DNA of 64,000 bases from Robbsia andropogonis (GCF_000970345.1 NZ_LAQU01000017.1:45974-109973), one strand, 5' to 3'; numbered from the stretch's first letter, positions 27,078-37,187 are shown. Translations and numbers: made by a program. The notes: generated from the letters alone by a model not told the origin.

Positions 27078-28313
27078 ATGACGCCATCATCGACCGGATC
27101 GGCCTCTCCCTCGTCCACACCGCGGACAAACATCAAACAGACCGCCAAACGAGCGGGTATCGCGAGCGGCGACATGCATGCCGGGCCACGTGTCACGCGG
27201 CCCGGCAAAAACGGTGGCGCTATCACGCCTACCGCCGGAAGTATTCGCACCGAAACCGTCCTTGAAGGGAACACGCGCTCGGTGCGCATCCACGCCTTCG
27301 GTGGCCCGGAAACGTTGCGCATCGATACCATTGCGTTGCCGTCGCTGCGCGCGGGTGAATCACTGGTTCGCGTCGAGGCGGCAGGCGTCAACCCCCTGGA
27401 TTTCAAAATCCGCGAAGGACGCTCGGTCCTCGTTGATGCCGGCCAACTGCCTTATGCATTGGGGCGTGACTTCGCAGGGGTCGTTGAATGCGTCAGCGGC
27501 GAGGGCACCGGGCTGCATGTTGGTGACCGTGTCTTTGGGATGTTGGGCATCGACCGCGGCGCCTATGCCGAGCATGTTGTCGTCAAGCCTGGCGAAGCGT
27601 GCATCCGGCCCGCGCAACTCGGGGCGACGGAAGCCGCTGCCGTCCCGGTCGCGGCGTTGACCGCATGGCAGGGTTTATTTGATCAGGGCCGGCTGCAGGC
27701 GGGTCAGAGCGTCCTGATCCTGGGCGCGGCAGGCGGCGTGGGTCACTTTGCAGTGCAGTTCGCGCGTGCCCATGGCGCCTATGTGATTGCGCTCGAACAA
27801 ACGGAGGAAGGCGCCGATTTTGCCCGGTCAATGGGAGCGGATGTCTCCATCGACATGTCACACGAAACCTTCGAACCCGCCGTCCTCGCCGCACTTGCGC
27901 ATCGTACGGCGGGTACCTCCTTCGCCCTACCGCAACAAACCTCGCCGGCCGGCGTCGATGTGGTGTTCGATCTGATAGGCTCCGAGATACAGCATCGCGC
28001 ATGGGACGTGCTACGCGATGGCGGTGCATTGATATCGACAGTCATGGAGCCGTGCGAATACGAGGCCGCGCTGCGCCGTGTCCGCGCGCGTCACTTCGTG
28101 GCACACCCCAGCGCCGCGCAATTGCGCGATATCGCACAGTTGATCGAGCGCGGTCAGGTCCGCGTTATCGTCGAGGACACTTATGGCTTCATGCAGGCTG
28201 GCGATGCGCATCAACGGTTGCAGGCAGGAACCGTGCACGGCAAGCTCGTGCTGACCACGCGGCCGGACGCGCCGCCGCGCGCGAAACGAACCGCGGCCAA
28301 GCGCGTCAACTGA
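27078..28313 (+). CDS. MDR superfamily NADP-dependent oxidoreductase (quinone oxidoreductase-like)
   Basis: Medium-chain dehydrogenase/reductase without the structural zinc Cys cluster, closest to quinone reductases. The core begins about 50 residues in (RSVRIHAFGGPETLRID). It has GVNPLDFKIREG, LGRDFAGVVE, the family signature region AAVPVAALTAWQGLFDQG, and the NADP-binding Rossmann loop LILGAAGGVGHFAVQFA. The N-terminal 50-odd residues are Thr/Ser/Arg-rich and not conserved in the family, so the true start could be later. ATG 27078 has GGAG 7 bases before it. The physiological substrate is unknown. It is convergent with the nuclease-like gene, with 20 bases between. Confidence 0.82.
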   Translation: MTPSSTGSASPSSTPRTNIKQTAKRAGIASGDMHAGPRVTRPGKNGGAITPTAGSIRTETVLEGNTRSVRIHAFGGPETLRIDTIALPSLRAGESLVRVEAAGVNPLDFKIREGRSVLVDAGQLPYALGRDFAGVVECVSGEGTGLHVGDRVFGMLGIDRGAYAEHVVVKPGEACIRPAQLGATEAAAVPVAALTAWQGLFDQGRLQAGQSVLILGAAGGVGHFAVQFARAHGAYVIALEQTEEGADFARSMGADVSIDMSHETFEPAVLAALAHRTAGTSFALPQQTSPAGVDVVFDLIGSEIQHRAWDVLRDGGALISTVMEPCEYEAALRRVRARHFVAHPSAAQLRDIAQLIERGQVRVIVEDTYGFMQAGDAHQRLQAGTVHGKLVLTTRPDAPPRAKRTAAKRVN

Positions 28314-28333
28314 ACGACCTGCCCGAATCCACG

Positions 28334-29110
28334 TCACCGATCGATCTGCGCGACCAGCGGCAAATGATCGGACGCCTGGCGGGCAAGCGCCGTGCGATGC
28401 ACGGCAACACGCACCAAGCGCTCTCGCGGACGCACCCAGACCCGGTCGAGCGCAAAGACAGGGAATCGTGATGGGAACGTTCGCGGCGCGTGCGTACGCT
28501 GAAAATGCGTCGTCAACCAGCGTAATGTCCTTCCCCACAGGAACCATTCGTTCAAGTCACCCGTGAGGATCACGGGCATGTCCCGCGTATCGAACGTCTT
28601 GAGCAAGGCCCGGACTTGCGCGCGTCGCTCCGCCGCGCGAAGCCCCAGGTGCGTGGCAATGAAGCGAATGCGATGACCATGGCAATCGATGTCGGCATCC
28701 AGCGCGCCACGCGGCTCCCGCGCGCCGAACGATAGGTCGATTGTCCGGCTGGTGATGATTGGATAGCGGCTCAACACCGCATTGCCGTAACGGCGTTCCG
28801 GAGTATCGATCGTCACGCCTTCCGCATGGTGGAAACCCGTCATCCGCACGAGATGGCTCAGCACATCCGGCATCAGGTCCCCACCGAGCGGTACCTCCTG
28901 CAATGCGATGACGTCCGCGTCGATCTCCGCGAGCACGCCGGCGATGCGATCGGGGCGGCGTTCACCGTCCCTGCCTACCGCGCCGTGAATGTTGTACGAC
29001 GCGATGCGCAATGGCCAGGGCACGGCATGTTCCACGCGCGCGTGCGCACGTTCCTGCGCGTCGCCCTGCAACAGGACGTTGGCGTCGAGCGTGACATCCA
29101 GATCGGCCAA
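28334..29110 (-). CDS. Endonuclease/exonuclease/phosphatase family protein (YbhP-like)
   Basis: Metal-dependent phosphodiesterase fold. The motifs of the family are all visible: SYNIHGAVG, ALQEVPLGGD, ATHLGLRAAERRAQ, LTGDLNEW and SDHLPLVAQI. The 258-residue protein starts at TTG 29110, with GGAG 8 bases before it; no ATG precedes the catalytic domain. It lies 59 bases downstream of the phospholipase D/VTT gene on the same strand. In E. coli an EEP protein (YbhP) is likewise encoded next to the cardiolipin synthase ClsB, which suggests a role with phospholipid rather than DNA, but this is inference. Confidence 0.85.
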   Translation of the reverse strand: MADLDVTLDANVLLQGDAQERAHARVEHAVPWPLRIASYNIHGAVGRDGERRPDRIAGVLAEIDADVIALQEVPLGGDLMPDVLSHLVRMTGFHHAEGVTIDTPERRYGNAVLSRYPIITSRTIDLSFGAREPRGALDADIDCHGHRIRFIATHLGLRAAERRAQVRALLKTFDTRDMPVILTGDLNEWFLWGRTLRWLTTHFQRTHAPRTFPSRFPVFALDRVWVRPRERLVRVAVHRTALARQASDHLPLVAQIDR

Positions 29111-29169
29111 CAGCTTTTCTCCACGATCGATGATGTATTTCCCAAAAAAAACGATGCCGATGACGGCGA

Positions 29170-31563
29170 TCAGGAGGTGGATGAAGCCGAAGGTTTTGCC
29201 GTGCGCGTGGACAGTGGACCGCGCCGCGGAGCAGCGACAGCATCCGTAACGTCCTTGCCCTGTTGCCTCCGCTGCTGGTTTCGATTCGCTTCCCGCTTAC
29301 GGAAAAATCGCTGCAACGCAATCGACAATCCGACAAGGGTAACGCCAATGGCCAATAGCGCCGCGAACGAACCGGCGGTCGGGTGACGTAATGTCTGCAC
29401 CAATTGATGGGCAAATGAGACTGTTACGATGATGCCGGGCCCCATGCCGATCAAGGTTCCCAACAAGTAGTCTCGCAGGCTGATCTGTGACGCGCCGGCT
29501 ATCACATTCACCACGGTGAATGGCGCAACAGGTAGGATGCGCAAGATCACCATCGCCACAAGCCCCCGTTCCGCCAATCGCTCGGAAAGTCCATTGATGC
29601 GTGGACCCGCCAGACGCCGGACCGTTTCCCGGCCTAACCGGCGCCCCAGCATATAGGTGACGGTCGCACTCGCCGCGGTCCCGACGAATGCATATGCGCC
29701 CCCCTCGACGGCACCGAACACCAGACCCGTGGCGGCAATCATCAAGGTGATGGGCACGGACACAAGCCCCCCGATGACATAGGCCGCCAGGATCACCAGC
29801 GGACTGAATGGCATGCGCGCCAGCATCTGCGTCACCTGCGTCAACATCCCGATATTCATGTAGTGCCGCAATGGTGTCCATTGCCATAGCACCGCCAGGA
29901 TCGCCAGCAGCAATGCGAGCAAACCAAGACGCGCATAGCGCCCGGACAGCCGTCGACGCTTCTCCTCGGGGACAAACTGCGCTACCAGTGCCTCGGGCGC
30001 AATGGGCGTTTCAGGATCGATGATCGCCTCCCCCGGCACCAAATTGTCGAGGTCCGGCGTGACCACGGGATCGTGACGCACCAATGAGCGCTCCCCTCCT
30101 CCGAGACGATCAATGGCCTGGAGAATGGAGCCGGTTCGCGCTATCTCCTCGCCTACGCGCATCGGCTCCTGTCCCAGATGCTCGGCAAGCAAGCGGTTAC
30201 GCATTGCCGCAATCGCATCGCGCACGCGATGGTCCGAGCCTTCCATCAGCGTATGAGACGGTGAACTGCCTTGGACACCGGCGGTGCGCACTGCCTCACC
30301 GCCCGCCGTGGTGGTGGCATGCGTTGGAACGGGATGCCTTGTCGCGCCATCGAGCGCGATATTGCATTCGGTATCCAGCACCATCGATCGGTTGTTCAGA
30401 TTCGCGGAACCGACGAACAGGAAGTCGTCATCGACGAACATCACCTTGCTATGCACATTCACGCACCCTTCCCCGAGGCCCGGCACGTGAGGACAGAACA
30501 TCCGGTAGCGGTGCTCGTCGGCAGTTGCCCGCAGGTCTCGGTGCAGACGGGCACGCAGCACGCCCATCGTTGCTTCCTGCAGCCAGCCACCCTCCACCCG
30601 ACGGGAAACGATGACCACTTCCGGACCGTCCTTCTCCTGCAAGCGATCACGCAACGCTTCACCGATGATGCCCGATGTGAAATATTGGTTTTCGCATAGC
30701 ACGTATCGCTTCGCGCGATGGATGGCATCAAGATACATCTGACGGATTTCCTGCACGGGCTGGCGCCCGGCGTACTCCGGCTCGGTCCGGCAGATCGCCA
30801 GTGACACGTCCTCCACGTCAGGCGTCACCGATACCGGCCAGGGATCGTGCGCGGCGTTACGCATCTGGGCGCTCAGTACCGCGACGCGCCGGCCGTTTGC
30901 GCGAAGCCAGCGCTCGCGCACCAGATCGCCAATGGCTGCCGCCGCGGCGCCGTCGAACATGACCTGCACATCGTGAAACGGGCCGTACGGGTCCCCGTTC
31001 GGATCGCGGCGTCGCGGTTCGTTCGCCGCATGTGCCTGTGTGTCCCAACGCGATCGTGTCAGGTCCAGGCCACCTACGAACGCGACGCGGTCATCGATCA
31101 GCGCGATTTTCTGATGGTGCGAGCCGCCCAGCGGATGTCGCCCATCTTGCAAGAAGGCGAAGCGGCGATGCGCCCGCCACCCCATCTTGAACACAGGCAA
31201 CCATTCACGCTCGAACGCGTACAGCATCGCGAAATCCCAGCTCAGCACGTAGACTCGCAGGTGCGGCCGCGCGGCCACGATGGCGTGCAAGAAATCGGCG
31301 AGCTGATCCGGAAAACCATCGTGTGCGCCACCCGGCACCAGCTTCATCCGGCTGTCGAGGTCCCACCCCAAAATGAAAACGGTCTGCCGGGCATTGCAGA
31401 TAGCTTCGCGCAACGCCGTAAAATATTCCTCGCCGTCAATCAGCATGCGGAAGCGACGCGCGTGCTCCACTCGCCAGCAATTTTGACCAGGACGAAAGAA
31501 ACTTTCGCCTTGATCATTCTGCGGTAATGCGGCGTCTGAAGAAGGAGCGTCTGCTGTGACCAA
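29170..31563 (-). CDS. Phospholipase D/cardiolipin synthase-like protein fused to a VTT (DedA/SNARE-associated) domain
   Basis: Two-part membrane protein of about 797 residues. The N-terminal half has two phospholipase D motifs: HQKIALIDDRVAFVGG and HSKVMFVDDDFLFVGSANLNNRS. The C-terminal third has several membrane segments and the VTT core GGLVSVPITLMIAATGLVFG with ILRILPVAPFTVVNVIAG. It may make or remodel phospholipids at the inner membrane. The frame is open to a TTG at 31635; I prefer TTG 31563, which has GGGGA 8 bases before it. No ATG lies upstream of the catalytic part. It is followed by the EEP gene in an apparent two-gene operon. Confidence 0.87.
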   Translation of the reverse strand: MVTADAPSSDAALPQNDQGESFFRPGQNCWRVEHARRFRMLIDGEEYFTALREAICNARQTVFILGWDLDSRMKLVPGGAHDGFPDQLADFLHAIVAARPHLRVYVLSWDFAMLYAFEREWLPVFKMGWRAHRRFAFLQDGRHPLGGSHHQKIALIDDRVAFVGGLDLTRSRWDTQAHAANEPRRRDPNGDPYGPFHDVQVMFDGAAAAAIGDLVRERWLRANGRRVAVLSAQMRNAAHDPWPVSVTPDVEDVSLAICRTEPEYAGRQPVQEIRQMYLDAIHRAKRYVLCENQYFTSGIIGEALRDRLQEKDGPEVVIVSRRVEGGWLQEATMGVLRARLHRDLRATADEHRYRMFCPHVPGLGEGCVNVHSKVMFVDDDFLFVGSANLNNRSMVLDTECNIALDGATRHPVPTHATTTAGGEAVRTAGVQGSSPSHTLMEGSDHRVRDAIAAMRNRLLAEHLGQEPMRVGEEIARTGSILQAIDRLGGGERSLVRHDPVVTPDLDNLVPGEAIIDPETPIAPEALVAQFVPEEKRRRLSGRYARLGLLALLLAILAVLWQWTPLRHYMNIGMLTQVTQMLARMPFSPLVILAAYVIGGLVSVPITLMIAATGLVFGAVEGGAYAFVGTAASATVTYMLGRRLGRETVRRLAGPRINGLSERLAERGLVAMVILRILPVAPFTVVNVIAGASQISLRDYLLGTLIGMGPGIIVTVSFAHQLVQTLRHPTAGSFAALLAIGVTLVGLSIALQRFFRKREANRNQQRRQQGKDVTDAVAAPRRGPLSTRTAKPSASSTS

Positions 31564-31970
31564 AATCGAATTCCCCGAATAGCATGCGGGTTGCAGGCGA
31601 TGTGCCCGAAGAACAGCGAACAGGTGACAACGCAATCAAAAACCACGTCTCCGGGCGATGTAACCTTTCAACTATTAAGCAAAACCTGTTCCATAGCGTT
31701 TTCAAGGAGGGGCCAGGGCAAGCCCATGTGCCGTAGTGCCTGGCCGTCGATTTACCGCACGACGTTTTATTGCCGTCTCGCGTGTTTGCCGTGATCGGTC
31801 ATGCATCACAAACGGTACGACAGGGCAATAGCGCGTAAAATGCCGGAAATCTGTCACGGACGACCCGTGACATGGGCCTTTCCGGCTGCCTGGTCGCGGC
31901 AAGGGTTTTCGCGACGCCTTGAGGCTCGGCGTAAGGTGTCCGCAACGATATTATTTAGATAGAAACATCG
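31564..31970. other. Divergent intergenic region before xthA
   Basis: About 400 bases without a supported gene. It should hold the promoters of the phospholipase D-like gene (minus) and xthA (plus), but I see no clear consensus pair. Short open frames here have no family sequence. Confidence 0.4.
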
Positions 31971-32750
31971 GTGAAAATAGCTACCTGGAACGTCAACTCG
32001 CTCAAAGTCCGTCTGACGCATGTTTTAGATTGGCTGGCAGCCAATCCGGTTGATGCCTTGTGCCTGCAGGAACTGAAGCTGACCGACGATAAATTCCCCG
32101 TCGCCGAGATTGCCGCGGCTGGCTATCGCAGCTTTTTCATTGGTCAAAAGACGTACAACGGCGTGGCGATCCTTGTGCGCGAGGGACTGGAAATCGATGA
32201 AGTCGATCTGATCCGGAATATTCCTGGTTTCGATGATCATCAACAACGGCTGATCGCCGTGACAGTGTCAGGCGTACGCGTGATTTCAGCGTATTTTCCG
32301 AATGGCCAGGCCCTCGGCACCGAAAAGTTTGCCTACAAGCTGCAATGGCTCGCGGCGCTCGAGACATGGCTCGAACAGGAACTGGTGCGCCACCCACGGC
32401 TGGCATTGACCGGTGATTTCAATATCGCACCGGAGGACCGTGATGTGCACGATCCGGCGAAATGGCAAGGGCAGAATCTCGTGTCACCCGAAGAACGGGC
32501 CGCATTCGCGCGATTGCTGGGGATGGGCCTGGTCGACAGCTTCCGCCTGTTCCAACAGGAAGGAAAATTATTTAGCTGGTGGGATTATCGAATGTTTGCA
32601 TTCCGACGCAACGCCGGCTTGCGAATTGATCATGTGCTGTTGAGCGAGCCGCTGGCCAAGGCATGCACCGGATGTGAAATCGATAAGACTCCCCGTGCCT
32701 TGGAACAGCCTTCCGACCACACGCCCGTTATAGCAACAATCGCCATCTGA
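31971..32750 (+). CDS. xthA: Exodeoxyribonuclease III
   Basis: DNA repair AP endonuclease and 3'-5' exonuclease of the ExoIII/APE1 family. The 259 residues show WNVNSLKVR, LQELKLTDDKFP, SAYFPNGQ, the catalytic LTGDFNIAPEDRDVHDP, and the final RIDHVLLS and SDHTPV. The start is GTG 31971, where the conserved KIATWNVNS begins at once. It is convergent with ntrC, with 32 bases between. Confidence 0.95.
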   Translation: MKIATWNVNSLKVRLTHVLDWLAANPVDALCLQELKLTDDKFPVAEIAAAGYRSFFIGQKTYNGVAILVREGLEIDEVDLIRNIPGFDDHQQRLIAVTVSGVRVISAYFPNGQALGTEKFAYKLQWLAALETWLEQELVRHPRLALTGDFNIAPEDRDVHDPAKWQGQNLVSPEERAAFARLLGMGLVDSFRLFQQEGKLFSWWDYRMFAFRRNAGLRIDHVLLSEPLAKACTGCEIDKTPRALEQPSDHTPVIATIAI

Positions 32751-32782
32751 TACCCATCAGACCCTCTGGCAAGTGCAAGGCC

Positions 32783-34366
32783 TTATGCCTCCAGATCCAG
32801 TTCCTGGATTTTACGGGTAATCGTATTACGACCGATGCCCAGCCGCTCGGCCGCTTCGACCTTTCGGCCACGAGTGAAATCCAATGCCTCCTTGATCACG
32901 GCGGCTTCGAAACGGCGTGTCATCTGATCCATCACATCGGGTGCGCTGCTGCGCAACAGCCGTGCAACCTCGCTGCGCAGGCTGCTCTCCCAACTCTCCG
33001 CGCGATCACCCACCCCACCACCGGTCATCACTCCGCCGTCGCTTGCCGTGCTCGCGCTAGCCGGTGCCAGGCCGCTGCCGACGTTAGGCGACAGACTGTC
33101 GAACGCGCCCGCATCACTACCGGGCTCAGCCGGCAAGACGGGCGCGCCCGAGCCGCTGCTCAGGGCATTCCCGCCCTCGCCCAGGCTCGCGCTTACCGTA
33201 CCCTGCGTACCGCTGGAACGCATTTCGGCAGGCAGGTCCTTGACCTCGATCGTCTGCGCCGGCGCCATCACCGTCAACCAATTGCACAGGTTTTCCAATT
33301 GCCGGACATTGCCCGGGAAAGGCAACGTCGACAGATACCCCAGCGCATCGTCGGTGACGCGCTTTGGTTCGACCCCGAGGTCACGGGCGCTTTTCAGCAG
33401 GAAATGTTTTGTCAGCAACGGGATGTCATCGCTCCGCTCCCGCAAGGGCGGCAGCCGCAGGCGAATCACGTTGAGTCGATGGTACAAGTCCTCCCGGAAC
33501 ATGCCCTGGCGTACACGCGTCTCCAGGTTCTGGTGCGTTGCCGCGATCACCCGTACATTCGCCCGAAGCGGGTTGTGTCCGCCAACCCGGTAGAACTGTC
33601 CGTCGGATAACACCCGCAGCAAGCGGGTCTGCAAATCGAACGGCATATCGCCGATTTCGTCGAGAAACAGCGTGCCGTTTTCCGCTTGCTCGAAGCGCCC
33701 CTGCCGCATTGCCTGCGCGCCGGTGAAAGCGCCACGCTCATGGCCGAAGAGTTCGGATTCCAGCAGGTCCTTGGGAATGGCCGCGGTGTTCAAGGCGATG
33801 AAAGGACCATTTGCGCGCGGACTATGGCGATGCAAGGCGCGGGCGACCAGTTCCTTGCCGGTCCCGGATTCGCCCGTGATCAAAACCGTCGCACTTGAAT
33901 TGGACAGACGCCCGATTGCCCGGAACATGTCCTGCATCGCGCTGGCCTGGCCCAGCATTTCTGGCGCTTCTGTCGGCCGTTCGTCGTCGTGATGTTCACC
34001 ACGCTGACTTTCCTCCACGGCGCGCCGGATCAATTCCACGGCGCGGTCGATATCGAACGGTTTCGCCAGGTACTCGAACGCACCGCCTTGAAACGCCGCC
34101 ACGGCGCTATCGAGGTCGGAGAAAGCGGTCATGATGATGACCGGCAAACCCGGTACCCGCTCGCGCACCCGTTGCAACAGGTCCAATCCCGAGCCACCCG
34201 GCATCCGGATATCGGACACGAGGACCTGGGGACGATCGGTCTCCAGCGCGATCATCGCATCGCGCACATTGCTGAAGCTACGCGTGGCGAAGTTCTCCCG
34301 CGCGAGGGCTTTCTCGAGAACCCATCGGATCGATTGATCGTCGTCTACTATCCAGATCGGTTTCAT
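32783..34366 (-). CDS. ntrC: Nitrogen regulation response regulator NtrC
   Basis: Sigma-54-dependent activator of nitrogen genes. The receiver domain begins MKPIWIVDDDQSIRWVLEKA with the phosphorylated Asp in VLVSDIRMPGG. The AAA+ domain has GESGTGKELVARALH and the sigma-54 contact loop ERGAFTGA. A C-terminal Fis-type helix-turn-helix follows (GRKVEAAERLGIGRNTITRK). Between AAA+ and the HTH lies a Ser/Gly/Ala-rich linker of roughly 90 residues, making the protein (527 residues) longer than the E. coli form. ATG 34366 is 5 bases after the ntrB stop. Confidence 0.96.
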   Translation of the reverse strand: MKPIWIVDDDQSIRWVLEKALARENFATRSFSNVRDAMIALETDRPQVLVSDIRMPGGSGLDLLQRVRERVPGLPVIIMTAFSDLDSAVAAFQGGAFEYLAKPFDIDRAVELIRRAVEESQRGEHHDDERPTEAPEMLGQASAMQDMFRAIGRLSNSSATVLITGESGTGKELVARALHRHSPRANGPFIALNTAAIPKDLLESELFGHERGAFTGAQAMRQGRFEQAENGTLFLDEIGDMPFDLQTRLLRVLSDGQFYRVGGHNPLRANVRVIAATHQNLETRVRQGMFREDLYHRLNVIRLRLPPLRERSDDIPLLTKHFLLKSARDLGVEPKRVTDDALGYLSTLPFPGNVRQLENLCNWLTVMAPAQTIEVKDLPAEMRSSGTQGTVSASLGEGGNALSSGSGAPVLPAEPGSDAGAFDSLSPNVGSGLAPASASTASDGGVMTGGGVGDRAESWESSLRSEVARLLRSSAPDVMDQMTRRFEAAVIKEALDFTRGRKVEAAERLGIGRNTITRKIQELDLEA

Positions 34367-34371
34367 AATCT

Positions 34372-35547
34372 TCAGTAGTTCAATGGCAACAGGATCTGGA
34401 ATTCGGTCTTGCCGGGCCGGCTTTCGCACTCGATCAACCCGTCGTGCTGCTGAACAAAGGTTTGTGCCAGCGTCAATCCAAGACCACTACCATCTTCGCG
34501 ACCTGATACGAGTGGGTAGAAAATGCGATCCCGGATCTCGTCAGGAATGCCCGGCCCGTTATCGGTGATACGCAAATCCAATGCCAGTTTGCACTGGCGC
34601 TTCGCGATGACCACCCGCCGCGCGATTCGCGTCCGGAATTCAATCACCGCCGTGCCCTCCGTAATCTGCACACGCAACGCTTCGGCCGCGTTCCGTACGA
34701 TATTCAATACGGCCTGGATCAATTGTTCCATGTCACCGCGCAGATCCGGCACCGACACGTCGAAGTCCCGTTCGATCGTCAAGCCGCGGGGGAATTCGGC
34801 GAGAATGACCGCCCGCACGCGCTCGAAGACTTCGTGAATATTTACGTCGCGAACGATATGCGGATGTCGATGCGGCTCCAGCAAACGATCCACCAAGGTC
34901 TGCAGCCGATCCGACTCCTTGATGATGACCTGCGTGTATTCCTTCAGTTCACGCGCATTGCCATTCAGTTCGAATTCGAGCAACTGCGCGGCGCCCCGTA
35001 TGCCGCCCAACGGATTCTTGATCTCGTGCGCCAGGTTGCGGATCAACTGCTTGTTGGCGGCGGAGAGGTCCGCGATGCGTTCCTCTCGGTCATTGCGCAA
35101 CTTCTGTTCGTTCTCGAAAACTTCCACCAGCAAGTAATCGGGGACCGATTCCAATACGCCCAGCACGGCCAACACGCGCAATGGCTCGTGACCATGCCGC
35201 TCGATCACGGCGTCCAGATGCGTTGCCTGGAAATAATCCTGACTCAATGCGGTGATCGATTCAAGCGGACCGAGGTCGCTTGTGAACAGATCCCCCCAGG
35301 CCATCTGCGTCAATTGCCGGCGAGACAATTCAAGCAATGCTTCCGCAGCGAGATTGGCGAAAACGATGCGCCAGCTACTGCGCTCAAGGACCAGCACGAC
35401 CGACGGCAACGCCTCCAGGCCTGGCAACAATCCAGCATCGCACAAGGCCTGCGGCGCAGCAACGCCACTGGCATTGGCAGGGGCGACGGACGTCGCCGCC
35501 GTTTCAGTCTGGGACTTGCGTCCTCGCATAAGAGTCTTCAGTACCAT
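34372..35547 (-). CDS. ntrB: Nitrogen regulation sensor histidine kinase NtrB
   Basis: Histidine kinase/phosphatase that phosphorylates NtrC according to nitrogen status signalled by PII. A PAS-like domain (LPSVVLVLERSSWRIVFANLAAEALL) is followed by the dimerisation/phosphoacceptor motif LAHEIKNPLGGIRGAAQLLE and the ATPase motifs DNGPGIPDEI and GSGLGLTLAQ. ATG 35547 (MVLKTLMRGRK) or 35529 are the likely starts. The frame is open to 35685 but that part runs through the terminator hairpin at 35603-35649. It is followed directly by ntrC. Confidence 0.94.
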   Translation of the reverse strand: MVLKTLMRGRKSQTETAATSVAPANASGVAAPQALCDAGLLPGLEALPSVVLVLERSSWRIVFANLAAEALLELSRRQLTQMAWGDLFTSDLGPLESITALSQDYFQATHLDAVIERHGHEPLRVLAVLGVLESVPDYLLVEVFENEQKLRNDREERIADLSAANKQLIRNLAHEIKNPLGGIRGAAQLLEFELNGNARELKEYTQVIIKESDRLQTLVDRLLEPHRHPHIVRDVNIHEVFERVRAVILAEFPRGLTIERDFDVSVPDLRGDMEQLIQAVLNIVRNAAEALRVQITEGTAVIEFRTRIARRVVIAKRQCKLALDLRITDNGPGIPDEIRDRIFYPLVSGREDGSGLGLTLAQTFVQQHDGLIECESRPGKTEFQILLPLNY

Positions 35548-35602
35548 CGGAGAATCGAAGCCTTGGTTTCCGGGTGGTATCAGTGGCACGCACGCGCCAT
35601 CG

Positions 35603-35649
35603 CGCAACGAAAAAGGGGACGGCACACCACCGTCCCCTTTTTCGTTGCG
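35603..35649 (-). terminator. Perfect 20-base hairpin between glnA and ntrB
   Basis: Two fully complementary 20-base arms (35603-35622 and 35630-35649) flank a 7-base loop. In the minus direction the lower stem reads CCGTCCCC, a run of five T and CGTTGCG, so it can act as an intrinsic terminator or attenuator after glnA, limiting read-through into ntrBC. Confidence 0.85.
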
Positions 35650-35771
35650 TGGCGCCCGTGGGTCGGATGCCGATTCAACTGACATCGGACCCCGGCGCCT
35701 CGCGGTACCGGATCTCGGACGGAAGGGCGGTGGCAGGCCTAGAAAACCGCGCCCCCGTGCCCGACCTTCGA

Positions 35772-37187
35772 TCAGAGCGAGTAGTACATGTCGAATTCGA
35801 CCGGATGGGTCGTCATGCGGAAACGCGTGACTTCATCCATCTTCAAGCCGATATACGCGTCAATCATGCCGTCCGTAAAGACACCGCCACGGGTCAGGAA
35901 CTCGCGGTCCTTGTCGAGAGCCTCGAGTGCCTGGTCCAGGCTCGCGCACACGGTCGGGATCTTCGCATCTTCTTCCGGCGGCAGATCGTACAGGTTCTTG
36001 TCGGCAGCCTCGCCCGGATGGATCTTGTTCTGCACGCCGTCCAGACCGGCCATCATCAGCGCGGAGAATGCCAGGTACGGATTCGCCATCGGGTCCGGGA
36101 AGCGCGTTTCGATACGGCGACCCTTCGGATTCGAGACGTGCGGAATACGGATCGATGCCGAGCGGTTACGTGCCGAGTACGCCAGCTTCACCGGCGCTTC
36201 GAAGCCCGGAACCAGACGCTTGTACGAATTCGTCGTCGGGTTCGTGATGGCATTCAGCGCACGGGCATGCTTGATGATGCCGCCGATGTAGAACAGCGCG
36301 AATTCGGACAGGCCTGCATAACCGTCGCCTGCGAACAGGTTCTTGCCATCCTTCCAGATCGATTGGTGCACGTGCATGCCCGAGCCGTTGTCGCCGACGA
36401 CCGGCTTCGGCATGAACGTTGCCGTCTTGCCGTATGTGTGCGCGACGTTGTGTACGATGTACTTCGTCAGCATCGTCCAGTCCGCGCGTTGCACCAGCGT
36501 CGAGAACTTCGTGCCCAATTCGTTTTGACCTTGACCCGCCACTTCATGGTGATGCACTTCGACCGGCACGCCAGCGGCTTCCAGCAGCAAGCACATTTCC
36601 GAGCGCATGTCCTGGAACGTGTCGACCGGCGCCACCGGGAAGTACCCGCCCTTGACGCCTGGACGATGGCCGGTGTTGCCGCCTTCGATCTTGGCCTTCG
36701 ACGACCACGGCGCTTCTTCCGAACCGATGGACACGAACGAGCCCTGCATATCGACATTCCAGCGGACCGAGTCGAAAATGAAGAATTCCGGCTCCGGACC
36801 GAAGTACGCCGTATCGCCCAGGCCCGAGCTCTTCAGGTAGGCTTCCGCGCGCTTTGCCAGCGAGCGCGGATCGCGCTCATAGCCCTTGCCATCCGACGGC
36901 TCGATGACGTCGCACGACAACACCAGTGTCGACTCTTCATAGAACGGGTCGATGAAGGCAGTCGATGCGTCGGGGATCAACAACATGTCCGACGCCTCGA
37001 TACCTTTCCAGCCGGCGATCGAGGAACCGTCGAAAGCGTGGCCGCTCTCGAACTTGTCTTCGTCGAATGCCGACACCGGCACCGACACGTGCTGTTCCTT
37101 GCCTTTCGTGTCGGTGAAGCGGAAATCGACAAACTTGACGTCCTCGTCCTTGACGAGCTTGATGACGTCGGCCACGGTTTTGCTCAT
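35772..37187 (-). CDS. glnA: Glutamine synthetase, type I
   Basis: Makes glutamine from glutamate, ammonia and ATP as a dodecamer in the cytoplasm. ATG 37187 ([19 protein letters not shown]) gives 471 residues, the family length. Visible motifs are [17 protein letters not shown], the ATP-binding [16 protein letters not shown], and the adenylylation Tyr in [10 protein letters not shown], so activity is expected to be adjusted by GlnE. It heads the glnA-ntrB-ntrC block. Confidence 0.98.
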   Translation of the reverse strand: MSKTVADVIKLVKDEDVKFVDFRFTDTKGKEQHVSVPVSAFDEDKFESGHAFDGSSIAGWKGIEASDMLLIPDASTAFIDPFYEESTLVLSCDVIEPSDGKGYERDPRSLAKRAEAYLKSSGLGDTAYFGPEPEFFIFDSVRWNVDMQGSFVSIGSEEAPWSSKAKIEGGNTGHRPGVKGGYFPVAPVDTFQDMRSEMCLLLEAAGVPVEVHHHEVAGQGQNELGTKFSTLVQRADWTMLTKYIVHNVAHTYGKTATFMPKPVVGDNGSGMHVHQSIWKDGKNLFAGDGYAGLSEFALFYIGGIIKHARALNAITNPTTNSYKRLVPGFEAPVKLAYSARNRSASIRIPHVSNPKGRRIETRFPDPMANPYLAFSALMMAGLDGVQNKIHPGEAADKNLYDLPPEEDAKIPTVCASLDQALEALDKDREFLTRGGVFTDGMIDAYIGLKMDEVTRFRMTTHPVEFDMYYSL

